From a virus, in IMG/VR virus record IMGVR_UViG_3300009503_000123, positions 1 through 24,267 of that record: a stretch of 24,267 nt of DNA; one strand, given 5' to 3'. The translations under genes were made by a program, and so were the position numbers. Below, piece after piece: positions 12,956 to 19,156 of the stretch. How positions within the stretch are numbered: position 1 is the first letter of the stretch; every line of letters starts with the position of its first letter. The notes beneath the pieces are model-generated. The model was not told the DNA's origin. It worked only from the letters and a program-made list of their open reading frames with translations, and did no database searches.

Positions 12956-13150
12956 GTGACCACTAGGGTTCAAGACGGCACTGCGGCCCCGGATCCCAGT
13001 TACGGGCGGCCGGATCGGTGGTGCCGACAGTGCGGGGCGGCACTCATCGAGTGTCCTTGCTGCGAGGCCGTGTTTTGCTCGGAGTGCCGCGCGCTGGCCG
13101 AGGATCCGTTGTCTATTCACCGCGAGGAGGGATCTGACCATGCAGAGTGA
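12956..13150 (+). CDS. Small multi-Cys zinc-finger protein, 64 aa
   Basis: Starts with GTG three bases after the previous stop, behind GGAGGCG. Cys pairs CRQC, CPCC and CSEC between residues 23 and 45 could bind two zinc ions in a treble-clef or RING-like pattern. The remainder is charged (EDPLSIHREEGSDH). No family named. It overlaps the next gene by 11 bases. Confidence 0.66.
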   Translation: MTTRVQDGTAAPDPSYGRPDRWCRQCGAALIECPCCEAVFCSECRALAEDPLSIHREEGSDHAE

Positions 13151-13319
13151 GGTTGTGGGCGAACCGAGGGTACGGATCACCCTCCCGATCTCGGCCCAGC
13201 GCGGGCTGGTGGCGGAGATCACTTTGCGGGGGAAGCCGTGGGAGGCGCGGGATCTCGAGCGCGTGCAGCGGTACTTCTCGCTGCTGGTGGAGTTCACACA
13301 CGCGGAGGGTGAGTCATGA
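13140..13319 (+). CDS. Hypothetical protein, 59 aa
   Basis: A short strand-helix protein: EPRVRITLPISAQRGLVAEITLRGKPW then a helix (ARDLERVQRYFSLLVEFTH). No Cys. GAGGAGGGA lies 8-16 bases upstream of ATG 13140. Its stop overlaps the next start (ATGA), and without it there would be a gap in an otherwise fully packed operon. Function unknown. Confidence 0.65.
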   Translation: MQSEVVGEPRVRITLPISAQRGLVAEITLRGKPWEARDLERVQRYFSLLVEFTHAEGES

Positions 13320-13750
13320 GCCGACGGACGGTGCGGCATCGCGGTGTGGTGCTCGAAACGCCCCACGGGATCCTGTACTACGCCCATGTGGCCCCCGACC
13401 TCGACCCGCAGACCAAGGCGGCGCTCGATGCGCTGGCCGAGGGAGCGATTGGCGAGTGCCCGGTCCATGGGCCCGTGTGGGAAACCGAGACGGAGGATTT
13501 GGGAACCCCCGAGGGACGCATTTGCCTGAAGGACTGGGGCCAATGTCAGCGGCCGGTAACGGTGTGGCAGGAGGGGGATCAGAGGGTGGAGCTTGAAGCT
13601 CAATGCCCCGCGTGCGGGGCGTGGTCGCCTATTGTCCGGGACGACACCATGCCGCCGGGCGTCTTCCGGTGGCGCGACAGTGCGGCGGGGTGTCCGCACT
13701 GTGGGTATCCGGCGCTCGTGGAGAGCGAGGGCGATACGCGGGAGGGATAA
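13316..13750 (+). CDS. Hypothetical protein, 144 aa, with C-terminal zinc ribbon
   Basis: The N-terminal part is strand-helix (RHRGVVLETPHGILYYAHVAPDL, QTKAALDALAEGAIG). Cys residues at ECPVHG, ICLKDWGQC, QCPACG and GCPHCG allow at least one and possibly two zinc sites, the last pair forming a typical ribbon. No known family recognised. ATG overlaps the previous stop; it ends two bases before another Cys-pair mini gene. Confidence 0.66.
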   Translation: MSRRTVRHRGVVLETPHGILYYAHVAPDLDPQTKAALDALAEGAIGECPVHGPVWETETEDLGTPEGRICLKDWGQCQRPVTVWQEGDQRVELEAQCPACGAWSPIVRDDTMPPGVFRWRDSAAGCPHCGYPALVESEGDTREG

Positions 13751-13752
13751 CG

Positions 13753-13875
13753 ATGGCTCGGTGCGGTCGATGCGGGTTCGCTAGCTGGACGTGGCACTGG
13801 CTGTGGTTTCTCGGGCTGGGCTGGCGGCTGATGCCGGTCTGTCTCTGGTGCGGAGCGGTGCTATGGGTGGGGTAG
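13753..13875 (+). CDS. Very small Cys/Trp-rich protein, 40 aa
   Basis: Contains CGRCG at the start and CLWCG near the end, separated by a Trp-rich hydrophobic stretch (WTWHWLWFLGLGWRL) that may be a membrane-surface helix or a zinc-hairpin core. GGAGGGA lies eight bases before the ATG. It overlaps the next gene by 13 bases. Too short for family assignment; kept because of the RBS and the tight packing. Confidence 0.55.
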   Translation: MARCGRCGFASWTWHWLWFLGLGWRLMPVCLWCGAVLWVG

Positions 13876-14402
13876 ATCGTGACGCCCTCAACGCGGCGTT
13901 TGCGCGGCACGTGGGCGCGAAGCTGGGGCCGCAGGCGGCGTATGCGCCCGCGGAGCGGTGCCCGCAAGGGCATCTGAATGTGGATGAGGACGATGAGCCG
14001 TGCGCCGTCGGCGCCTTGTGTCACAGGTGCGCGCTCGACTACTGGTGGCCTTCTGTCGGCGTAACCTTGGAGGACCGCTTCCGGGAGGCCCGGAACCATG
14101 CCCATGATCCCCACTGGCACCCCGAGTGGCGCATCGGGCCGGGGGCCCCGCAGGACTTCTGCGGCTCGCTGGACCGGACGGTGTCGGCCTTGGCCGCGCT
14201 GGGGTTGATCTGGGACCTGACGGGCCCGCGCTATGCGGGGGATGGGGCCAGTGTCGTGGTGCGGGCGGATCCCTGGCCGCCAGCGGCGGACGCGGATGTA
14301 CCCGATTGGGGGCATCCGTCCGCCGCCATCGCGACCGCCCTCGTCCGGGCGGCCCTGCGGGTGCTGGAGCAGGAGGGTGTCCGTGGCGGGGCCACAGTCT
14401 GA
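13863..14402 (+). CDS. Hypothetical phage protein, 179 aa, resembling phage ABA-sandwich proteins
   Basis: Starts VDRDALNAAFARHVGAKLGP after MGG, contains CPQGH and CHRC (possible zinc site near 38-60), then two helix pairs (DFCGSLDRTVSALAALGL; GHPSAAIATALVRAALRVLEQEG) with intervening strands (GDGASVVVRADPW). The N-terminal 'R.ALN..FA..VG' helix and the C-terminal 'AI..AL..AALR.L' helix recall the phage ABA-sandwich family, but I cannot align it with confidence. ATG 13863 has GGAGCGG upstream. Confidence 0.6.
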   Translation: MGGVDRDALNAAFARHVGAKLGPQAAYAPAERCPQGHLNVDEDDEPCAVGALCHRCALDYWWPSVGVTLEDRFREARNHAHDPHWHPEWRIGPGAPQDFCGSLDRTVSALAALGLIWDLTGPRYAGDGASVVVRADPWPPAADADVPDWGHPSAAIATALVRAALRVLEQEGVRGGATV

Positions 14403-14679
14403 TGGCCTCGCGGAGGGGGCCTGGCTCGAACCCGTCGCGTGCGGCCGCTGCCGGATGGTGGTGGGCTATGTTCGGCATGCCCCCGAGGGTGGCCCGTTCG
14501 TGGGGCTCGATGCTGGGGGCAGCATCGTGGGCGCGGATAGACGCATCGATAAGGTGCGGCAGGCACTCCGGCGGCGGCATCCGTGCGGCGAGTCGCCGAT
14601 GATGGGCGCAGGGAGGGGATCCCATGGCGGTGTGGCATCGGACCCGGGCGGTGCAGCGGGGCACCACGGACGGGATTGA
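14383..14679 (+). CDS. Hypothetical Cys-containing protein, 98 aa
   Basis: GTG 14383 lies five bases after AGGAGGG. Residues 18-26 read VACGRCRMV and a later HPCGE gives the third Cys. The middle (GADRRIDKVRQALRRRHPCG) is a basic helix. The last 35 residues are Gly/His-rich, low in structure and overlap the next gene by 56 bases, suggesting loss of an earlier stop or a frameshift. Function unknown. Confidence 0.55.
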   Translation: MAGPQSDGLAEGAWLEPVACGRCRMVVGYVRHAPEGGPFVGLDAGGSIVGADRRIDKVRQALRRRHPCGESPMMGAGRGSHGGVASDPGGAAGHHGRD

Positions 14680-14995
14680 GTGGGCGGTTTGCCCGGCCCC
14701 GGTGGCGGGCGTCTATAACGGCTACGCGCGGCTGCCGGACACCCACCCGTGGCGACGATTGGATCGTGACGATATACCCGTGGAGACGCATGGGGAATTG
14801 ACTTATGGCCCCGATGAGGAGGGGTGGATCGGGTTCGATACGCTGCATCTGGGTGACGTATGGCCTGGCGTGTGGCCCCGGCACGCTGTCACCGACCCGG
14901 AGGAGTGTCAGACCGTGTGGTCCGTCGACCGGGTGGCGGCGGCCGCGCAGCACCTCGCGCGGCAGGTCGCCATGTCCTACGGGGCGGTGATGTAA
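14624..14995 (+). CDS. Hypothetical protein, 123 aa
   Basis: A Trp- and acid-rich soluble protein with strand-like pieces (GIEWAVCPAPVAGVY, GELTYGPDEEGWIGFDTLHLGDVW) and a C-terminal helix (VDRVAAAAQHLARQVAMSYG). No domain recognised. ATG 14624 is preceded by GGGAGGGGA. It overlaps the end of the 14383 gene; the overlap is longer than usual for this operon. Confidence 0.62.
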   Translation: MAVWHRTRAVQRGTTDGIEWAVCPAPVAGVYNGYARLPDTHPWRRLDRDDIPVETHGELTYGPDEEGWIGFDTLHLGDVWPGVWPRHAVTDPEECQTVWSVDRVAAAAQHLARQVAMSYGAVM

Positions 14996-14997
14996 CG

Positions 14998-15306
14998 ATG
15001 GTCTTACGCTTGCAGGCGACGGTCCTCGTCAACGGCGACCCAACCGCCTGGATTGGGGCCTGGCGCCAGTGGCTCAAGGGCCGGGGCGAATCGTGCGACG
15101 GGCTCCTGGATCCCCGCCCCGCCTATGGCGGCGTGCCGGCGCAGGTCCGGATCGACGGGCGCGTGCACACGAGTCTCAACGTGGACACGTGGATGGACAG
15201 TTTTGCGCTCTGGCTCCGGCCGCGAGGGGATACGGCCCACACGCTCCATGTGCTCCAGGTGGATCGCCCCACGCCGACCGCCCCGTCTGCCGGGAACGCC
15301 GGATAA
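14998..15306 (+). CDS. Hypothetical protein, 102 aa
   Basis: Strand-rich: LRLQATVLVNGDPTAWIGAWRQWL, PAQVRIDGRVHTSLNVDTWMDSFALWL, THALHVLQ-like end (TLHVLQVDRP). Alternating strands and a central Trp-helix suggest a small alpha/beta fold. No Cys and no membrane segment. It starts two bases after the previous stop. A 44-base gap follows, ahead of the sigma-like gene. Confidence 0.62.
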   Translation: MVLRLQATVLVNGDPTAWIGAWRQWLKGRGESCDGLLDPRPAYGGVPAQVRIDGRVHTSLNVDTWMDSFALWLRPRGDTAHTLHVLQVDRPTPTAPSAGNAG

Positions 15307-15350
15307 CCCCCCGCCGGGGCACTATCCTGCGGCCAAAGGGGGCGACCACG

Positions 15351-15914
15351 ATGGATCACGCCGACACCATTCGGCCCGAGGATCATCTGCGGCTCGTCAC
15401 GTGGGCCGTGCGGCGCTGGGGACGGGGCGATCCGGAGGAGGACTGGGGGACGGCGGCGGTCGCGTTGATGGAAGCCGCCCGGACCTACCAGGCGACACGG
15501 GGATCCTGGAGCAACTGGGCGGCGGTGTGCCTGCATCATGCGCTCCGCTCCGCCGCCGAGCGACAGCAACGCTGGGCGGACCGGGAATGGTTGTGGGTGG
15601 ACGCGCCGATACCATCGCCGACCGACGGCGACCCGGAGACCTGGGGGGCGATGCAGCCCGATCCCGTGGATAGCCTCACCCGCTGGTGGTGGCAGTGGTC
15701 GGAGTACGACTGGCGTGACTTGGCCCGGCGCGTCCGGGCGGCCGGCCCGTCCGTCTGGCGACTCTTCGTGGACTGCCTGCGCTGGCCGGAGGCGTCGATG
15801 GCCGAGCGGGCCCGTCGGCTCGGCTGGACACCCCAGAACGCCTACTACTGCCGGCAGCGCCTGCGGGCGGTCTTGTGGGCCGGGATGCAGGAACAGTTGG
15901 CGCGGAGTGCCTGA
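15351..15914 (+). CDS. Phage sigma-70-like factor / late transcription regulator
   Basis: 187 residues with two-domain sigma architecture. Region 2-like: DHLRLVTWAVRRWGRGDPEEDWGTAAVALMEAARTYQATRGSWSNWAAVCLHHALRS (about 11-67), including the 'D..-A..L..A...Y....G-W..WA' core. Region 4-like HTH: WPEASMAERARRLGWTPQNAYYCRQRLRAVL (about 145-176). A Trp-rich joint lies between. It could direct RNA polymerase to phage late promoters, replacing the ArpU/RinA-type activator often found at this position. The gene starts after AAAGGGGG and is the last regulator before the lysis-type genes. Confidence 0.75.
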   Translation: MDHADTIRPEDHLRLVTWAVRRWGRGDPEEDWGTAAVALMEAARTYQATRGSWSNWAAVCLHHALRSAAERQQRWADREWLWVDAPIPSPTDGDPETWGAMQPDPVDSLTRWWWQWSEYDWRDLARRVRAAGPSVWRLFVDCLRWPEASMAERARRLGWTPQNAYYCRQRLRAVLWAGMQEQLARSA

Positions 15915-15917
15915 CCG

Positions 15918-16181
15918 ATGCCGGCCTGGTGCGTCGGGATCCTCCTCTATCTCGGCCTCGGCGTCATCCACGGCCTCCTGGTGACCGGCCTCGCGGCCCG
16001 GGCGCGGCGGGGCTGGCCGGTCTGGACGACGGAGACGTGGCGGGGGTGGCTCGTGAATGGCGTCGCTTGGCCGGTGGTGGCCGCGGAGGCGCTGGTGTGG
16101 GGTGTGCAAGCGACGGGGGCAGCCTGTCGGGACCGGGGAGGGACACGACACGATGAGCACGGGGATGGTCCAACCGGCTAA
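15918..16181 (+). CDS. Small membrane protein, 87 aa (possible holin)
   Basis: N-terminal hydrophobic helix (WCVGILLYLGLGVIHGLLVTGLAA, about 4-27) and a second (LVNGVAWPVVAAEALVWGVQA, about 45-65) separated by a basic Trp-rich loop, with a charged C-terminus. Two helices, small size and position directly before a lysin-like gene fit a holin, but no family signature is visible. Its end overlaps the lysin gene by 29 bases. Confidence 0.6.
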   Translation: MPAWCVGILLYLGLGVIHGLLVTGLAARARRGWPVWTTETWRGWLVNGVAWPVVAAEALVWGVQATGAACRDRGGTRHDEHGDGPTG

Positions 16182-16959
16182 GGCCGGTCTGTGGGTGGAC
16201 TTTGGGAGCACGGGCCGGCCCGCCGACTGGTACCGGGCCCTCCAGGCCGGGAACACGGGGGGCCTGGGTCCGGTGGTCGGGGTGATCCTCGATTGCATGA
16301 CGGGGGGGTGGCCCACCGATTATCAGGCCGCCCTCGACGCGGGGCTGGAGGTCATGCTGTTCCAGGGATACTGGCCAAACGCTTGGACGGGCGGCCCGGC
16401 GACGGCGACCCTACGCGCGGCCATGGCGGTGCGACAGGCGCAGCAGGCGGGCTATCCGGCTGGCGCGATCCTCTGGCTCGACAGCGAGGACTGGCCGAGC
16501 ACGGTGACCGTGGACGCCTGGGCGCAGTGGATCAACGCCTGGAGTGCGGCCATCCGCTACGCAGGGTATGTGGACGGGATCTATGTCGGCGCGGGTCAAC
16601 CGCCCGGCGTCACGGCCCAGGATCTCTACCAACGGCTGAGCACGCAGCACTACTGGCGGTCGGCCAGTGCGGTCCCGGAGGTCGCCACCCGGGGCTACCA
16701 GATCGTGCAGACCCGGCTCGACCTGGCGGTGGCGGGCTATGCGGTCGATCTGGACACGGTGCATCCCGACGCTCTAGGGGATCTCCCGCCGGCCGTGGTC
16801 CCCGTCCCACCGGCGACCCCCGCCGCGCCCGCGAGCCCGACGGGTCCCACGCTGGCCCAGGTGGCGGCGGATCTCGCGACGGTGCAGCAACAGGTCGCCC
16901 AGGTGGCCGACACCGTGAGCCGGCTCGTCACGTGGGCCCGCCAGGGCGGATCCCTCTAG
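16153..16959 (+). CDS. DUF1906-type glycoside-hydrolase-like lysin
   Basis: 268 residues. A TIM-barrel-like domain covers about 10-205: GLWVDFGSTGRPADWYRALQ, AGLEVMLFQGYWPNAW, AGAILWLDSEDWPS, AGYVDGIYVGAGQPPGV, HYWRSAS, GYQIVQTRLDLAVAGYAVDLD. This order matches the Rv2525c-like (DUF1906) glycoside-hydrolase-like family; Asp and Glu in WLDSED are likely active-site acids. A Pro/Ala-rich linker leads to a short coiled coil (LAQVAADLATVQQQVAQVADTVS), which may mediate oligomerisation or anchoring. No signal peptide, so export would need a holin, plausibly the preceding membrane protein. It ends the rightward operon. Confidence 0.75.
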   Translation: MSTGMVQPAKAGLWVDFGSTGRPADWYRALQAGNTGGLGPVVGVILDCMTGGWPTDYQAALDAGLEVMLFQGYWPNAWTGGPATATLRAAMAVRQAQQAGYPAGAILWLDSEDWPSTVTVDAWAQWINAWSAAIRYAGYVDGIYVGAGQPPGVTAQDLYQRLSTQHYWRSASAVPEVATRGYQIVQTRLDLAVAGYAVDLDTVHPDALGDLPPAVVPVPPATPAAPASPTGPTLAQVAADLATVQQQVAQVADTVSRLVTWARQGGSL

Positions 16960-17355
16960 CTACGGGGACACGACGCGGAAGCTCCAGGTGCCCGTCGGGC
17001 CGGAGATCGTCAAGACGCCGTGCTGGAGGAGGTTGTCCCCGAAGAGCCCCTGCGCGGCGGGGTCGGGAATCGGCCAGGCCAACACCTCGACCTGCCGCAG
17101 GGTGCCCCCGTCCCGCAGATCGAGATCGACCCGGTAAGACGGCACGTGAATCGGGGCCCCGGCAATGCCCTGGACGGTGGCGGTCCGGCCGGTCGGCGGG
17201 GCTTGGATCGAGCGGAGAATGGAGGGGTCGAGCAGGGCGACCGTATCCCCGGTATCCACGCGCAACCGGACCCAAACCCCGGGAAGATCCGGGCGGGCCG
17301 GATTGCGGATCCGGGCGGTCAGGATGAGGCCGCCGTGGGGTGTCAGGGCGGGCAT
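16960..17355 (-). CDS. Retropepsin-like (clan AA) aspartic-protease-fold protein
   Basis: 131 residues. GLILTARIRNPARPDLPGVWVRLRVDTGDTVALLDPSIL carries the D-T-G triad of clan AA proteases in the right strand-loop context; the second half has GLFGDNLLQHGVLTIS, corresponding to the conserved '(L/I)(L/F)G.d.L....' strand. A single D-T-G per chain implies a homodimer. Start at 17355 has GGAGGAGG upstream; an extension to 17415 has none. It lies last in the leftward set, after a GC hairpin. Roles could be processing of virion proteins or only the fold without catalysis (the residue after D-T-G is Asp rather than the usual Ser/Ala). Confidence 0.62.
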   Translation of the reverse strand: MPALTPHGGLILTARIRNPARPDLPGVWVRLRVDTGDTVALLDPSILRSIQAPPTGRTATVQGIAGAPIHVPSYRVDLDLRDGGTLRQVEVLAWPIPDPAAQGLFGDNLLQHGVLTISGPTGTWSFRVVSP

Positions 17356-17380
17356 CGATGTAGCCTCCTCCGACGGGAAA

Positions 17381-17403
17381 CGCCCCGGAGAGGATCCGGG
17401 GCG
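17381..17403 (-). terminator. GC-rich hairpin, possible terminator or attenuator on the minus strand
   Basis: CGCCCCGGA and TCCGGGGCG form a perfect 9-bp stem with a five-base loop. Read leftward it is followed by TTTCCC, a very short T-run. It stands between the 65-residue gene and the retropepsin-like gene. A weaker GTAGG/CCTAC pair at 17405-17419 lies just upstream of it in that direction. Partial termination would lower expression of the protease-like gene. Confidence 0.45.
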
Positions 17404-17421
17404 TGTAGGACGCACCTACGG

Positions 17422-17619
17422 TTAGTAAGAAGCTCCTTTCCCGCGAGCCCATCTCCCGTACGCCTTGGCGCCCTTGCCCTGGGTCCGGGCCCGGTACATC
17501 TGGAAGCGAGCGGCGCACACCTGCGGATCCATGCCAAATTCCTGCACCTGTTTGATGCAGTAGTCGTTTTGGTCCACATTCGCGACGCCCTGGTCATAGG
17601 CCGGTGCCCAACTGGCCAT
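17422..17619 (-). CDS. Small hypothetical protein, 65 aa
   Basis: Mostly helical with two Cys: DQGVANVDQNDYCIKQVQEFGMDPQVCAARFQMYRART, then a basic Gly/Lys-rich tail (QGKGAKAYGRWARGKGASY). ATG 17619 lies behind GAAAGGGGG; a GTG at 17637 is possible but lacks an RBS. The basic tail suggests contact with DNA or phosphate groups. It is transcribed from a short region shared with the homing endonuclease on the other strand. Family unknown. Confidence 0.62.
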   Translation of the reverse strand: MASWAPAYDQGVANVDQNDYCIKQVQEFGMDPQVCAARFQMYRARTQGKGAKAYGRWARGKGASY

Positions 17620-17642
17620 TGGAAATCCCCCTTTCACCGCGC

Positions 17643-17671
17643 ACGATAATTGGTCCGCCGGGGAATATCGT
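17643..17671. promoter_or_regulatory. Symmetric divergent promoter-like motif (ACGATA-N17-TATCGT)
   Basis: ACGATA at 17643-17648 is the exact reverse complement of TATCGT at 17666-17671, with 17 bases between. Because 17 is the usual -35/-10 spacing, the same element reads as a promoter on both strands, towards the 65-residue gene and towards the homing endonuclease. TATCGT matches four of six -10 positions; ACGATA is a poor housekeeping -35. A TATCGTGGGG motif also precedes the 21998 gene start. Confidence 0.4.
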
Positions 17672-17705
17672 CATGAGCAGTACTACGGGCACTGAGGAGG
17701 GCAAA

Positions 17706-18416
17706 ATGAGTCGTAGCGTGCTCTACGGCCGTGGCGAGGAAGTGGTCGCGCGGTTTACGAAAGGCGAGACCGTGGCGTCGTTGGCCCAGAGTTTTGGGGT
17801 CCCCGAACTGGCCATCCGGCGTTTGCTCTCTCATAAAAGCGCAGGATTACGCATCCGGGCCTGGGAGGATCGTTATCGCCAGGTTCGGCACATGTCCGAA
17901 GCCCAGGCTGCGTACCTCGCGGGCCTCTTGGACGGGGAAGGGCATATTGGGGTGCGCTGGGCCGTGATTCGCACGGGCCGCTATCCGCGCGGCGGCGTGA
18001 CGGCAGCCCTGATCGTTAGCTTGACCAATACGAGCGCCGAGGTGATCCGATGGCTCGTCGAGACCACGGGCTGTGGGCGTGTCAATGGTCCGTATCAACA
18101 AGGTCTCCGACGCCCCAAATGGTACTGGCAGATATCCGGCTATCAAGCGTCGGCGGTCTTGAACCGGATCCGCCCCTACCTGATCATCAAGGCCCATGAA
18201 GCGGATCTCTTCCTCGAGATGGTCCGCCTCAAGGCCATGTCGGATCCGGTCCACGGACCGTTTAACCTCCGGCGCCAGGCCGAAATTGTAGCCGAGATGG
18301 CTCGGATCCAACGGCGGGGCGGCGGGAAGGGACCGGCCCGCAAGCCCGAAAACCTCGAACACATCCGGACCTATTTGCGGGACCACGGCATTCCCGCCGA
18401 CTTGTGGCCCGACTAA
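17706..18416 (+). CDS. Free-standing LAGLIDADG homing endonuclease with N-terminal HTH
   Basis: 236 residues. AYLAGLLDGEGHIGV near 76-90 is one LAGLIDADG motif with the catalytic acid in DGEG. The following strands (GGVTAALIVSLTNTSAEVIRWLVETTGCGRV, WYWQISGYQASAVLNRIRPYLIIKAHEADLFLEMV) match the single-motif LAGLIDADG domain, so it should act as a homodimer. Residues 8-42 form an extra HTH (EEVVARFTKGETVASLAQSFGVPELAIRRLL). ATG 17706 has GAGGAGGG upstream. It lies on the plus strand between two leftward genes and its stop codon overlaps the neighbouring leftward stop by two bases, as expected for a mobile intergenic insertion. Confidence 0.88.
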   Translation: MSRSVLYGRGEEVVARFTKGETVASLAQSFGVPELAIRRLLSHKSAGLRIRAWEDRYRQVRHMSEAQAAYLAGLLDGEGHIGVRWAVIRTGRYPRGGVTAALIVSLTNTSAEVIRWLVETTGCGRVNGPYQQGLRRPKWYWQISGYQASAVLNRIRPYLIIKAHEADLFLEMVRLKAMSDPVHGPFNLRRQAEIVAEMARIQRRGGGKGPARKPENLEHIRTYLRDHGIPADLWPD

Positions 18417-18733
18417 CGGGTCCCATGCCGCCAGTGGTCGAGCCACCGCGCGGCGGCGGCCGCGCCGGGATCCGCCGTCGTCCCGGCTTGTTGGAGATGC
18501 CGGGCTTCCGCCTGGATCTGGTCCGGGGACGGGATCGGGAACCGTTGGAGCGCGTCCAACACCGCTTCGGCCTGATCCGCCGTGGCGAGCTCGGCCGCCC
18601 GCTGGATGAGGGTGTCCCCGTCCATGTCCGTGGTCAGGTACTCCCGGCGGAGGTCGCAGAACGGCTCGCCATGCAGTTCGCAGTGCAGGGTGATGATGCT
18701 GTAGCAGATCCCGCAGTCGTCGCCGGGCTTCAT
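18413..18733 (-). CDS. Hypothetical protein, 106 aa
   Basis: The N-terminal 35 residues contain CGICYS, HCELHGEPFC, a C-x2-C...C-x2-H...C set that could bind zinc. The remainder is helical and acidic-to-neutral (TLIQRAAELATADQAEAVLDALQRF, then PDQIQAEARHLQQAG, AAAAARWLDHWR). GGAGGTGCGC precedes ATG 18733. Four bases separate it from the upstream stop. Unknown family; probably expressed with its leftward neighbours. Confidence 0.66.
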   Translation of the reverse strand: MKPGDDCGICYSIITLHCELHGEPFCDLRREYLTTDMDGDTLIQRAAELATADQAEAVLDALQRFPIPSPDQIQAEARHLQQAGTTADPGAAAAARWLDHWRHGTR

Positions 18734-18736
18734 CGG

Positions 18737-19141
18737 TTAGCGCACCTCCGCGCCCAGTTGGGTCAATAACGGCGTCAGGGTGTCCGGGGTGACCGGCGTG
18801 CATTGATGGTCCTGGCACAACCACTGCTCCGCCCCGCTCGCCACCAGCACGCCGACCGGCTGGCCTTGGCGGTACACTTCCCGGATGGTGGGCGTCGGTG
18901 GGGGCGGTGGTTGCAGGAACCCGACTTCGGGGGTGATCCCGCCGTGCGCGGCGCAGGCCCCGCGGACCTTCGTCCAGCCGTCTTCCACGGCCGCCGAGAA
19001 GGTTGGGGCTCGTCCGGACCGAAAATCGTCCCACGCCTGGCACATGACGATCTCCCGGAGACCCCGGAAGTCGTGGCAGGCGGCGTCGGACATGTGCTGG
19101 AGTTCGGCCAGCGCCTCCGAGCAGGTGGGGTAGACATGCAT
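18737..19141 (-). CDS. Hypothetical protein, 134 aa
   Basis: The first 65 residues are helical with Cys/His (CSEALAELQHMSDAACHDFRGLREIVMCQAWDDF, then FSAAVEDGWTKVRGACAAHGG). A Pro-rich linker (QPPPPPTPT) leads to a small strand-rich end (REVYRQGQPVGVLVASGAEQWLCQDHQC). GAGAGGAGGCG lies nine bases before ATG 19141. No family recognised. The 'C..A...L..M...A..DF..L' helix resembles adaptor-type folds only loosely. Confidence 0.64.
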   Translation of the reverse strand: MHVYPTCSEALAELQHMSDAACHDFRGLREIVMCQAWDDFRSGRAPTFSAAVEDGWTKVRGACAAHGGITPEVGFLQPPPPPTPTIREVYRQGQPVGVLVASGAEQWLCQDHQCTPVTPDTLTPLLTQLGAEVR

Positions 19142-19156
19142 GGGCCACGCCTCCTC

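Noticed and set aside
12137-13699. 520-codon minus-strand open frame
   Set aside because: Low-complexity shadow opposite the G-rich repeats and several plus genes including DUF3850.
15309-15319. CCCC-GCC-GGGG mini-hairpin as a terminator before the sigma gene
   Set aside because: Only four base pairs, a three-base loop and no T-run; not enough to claim termination.
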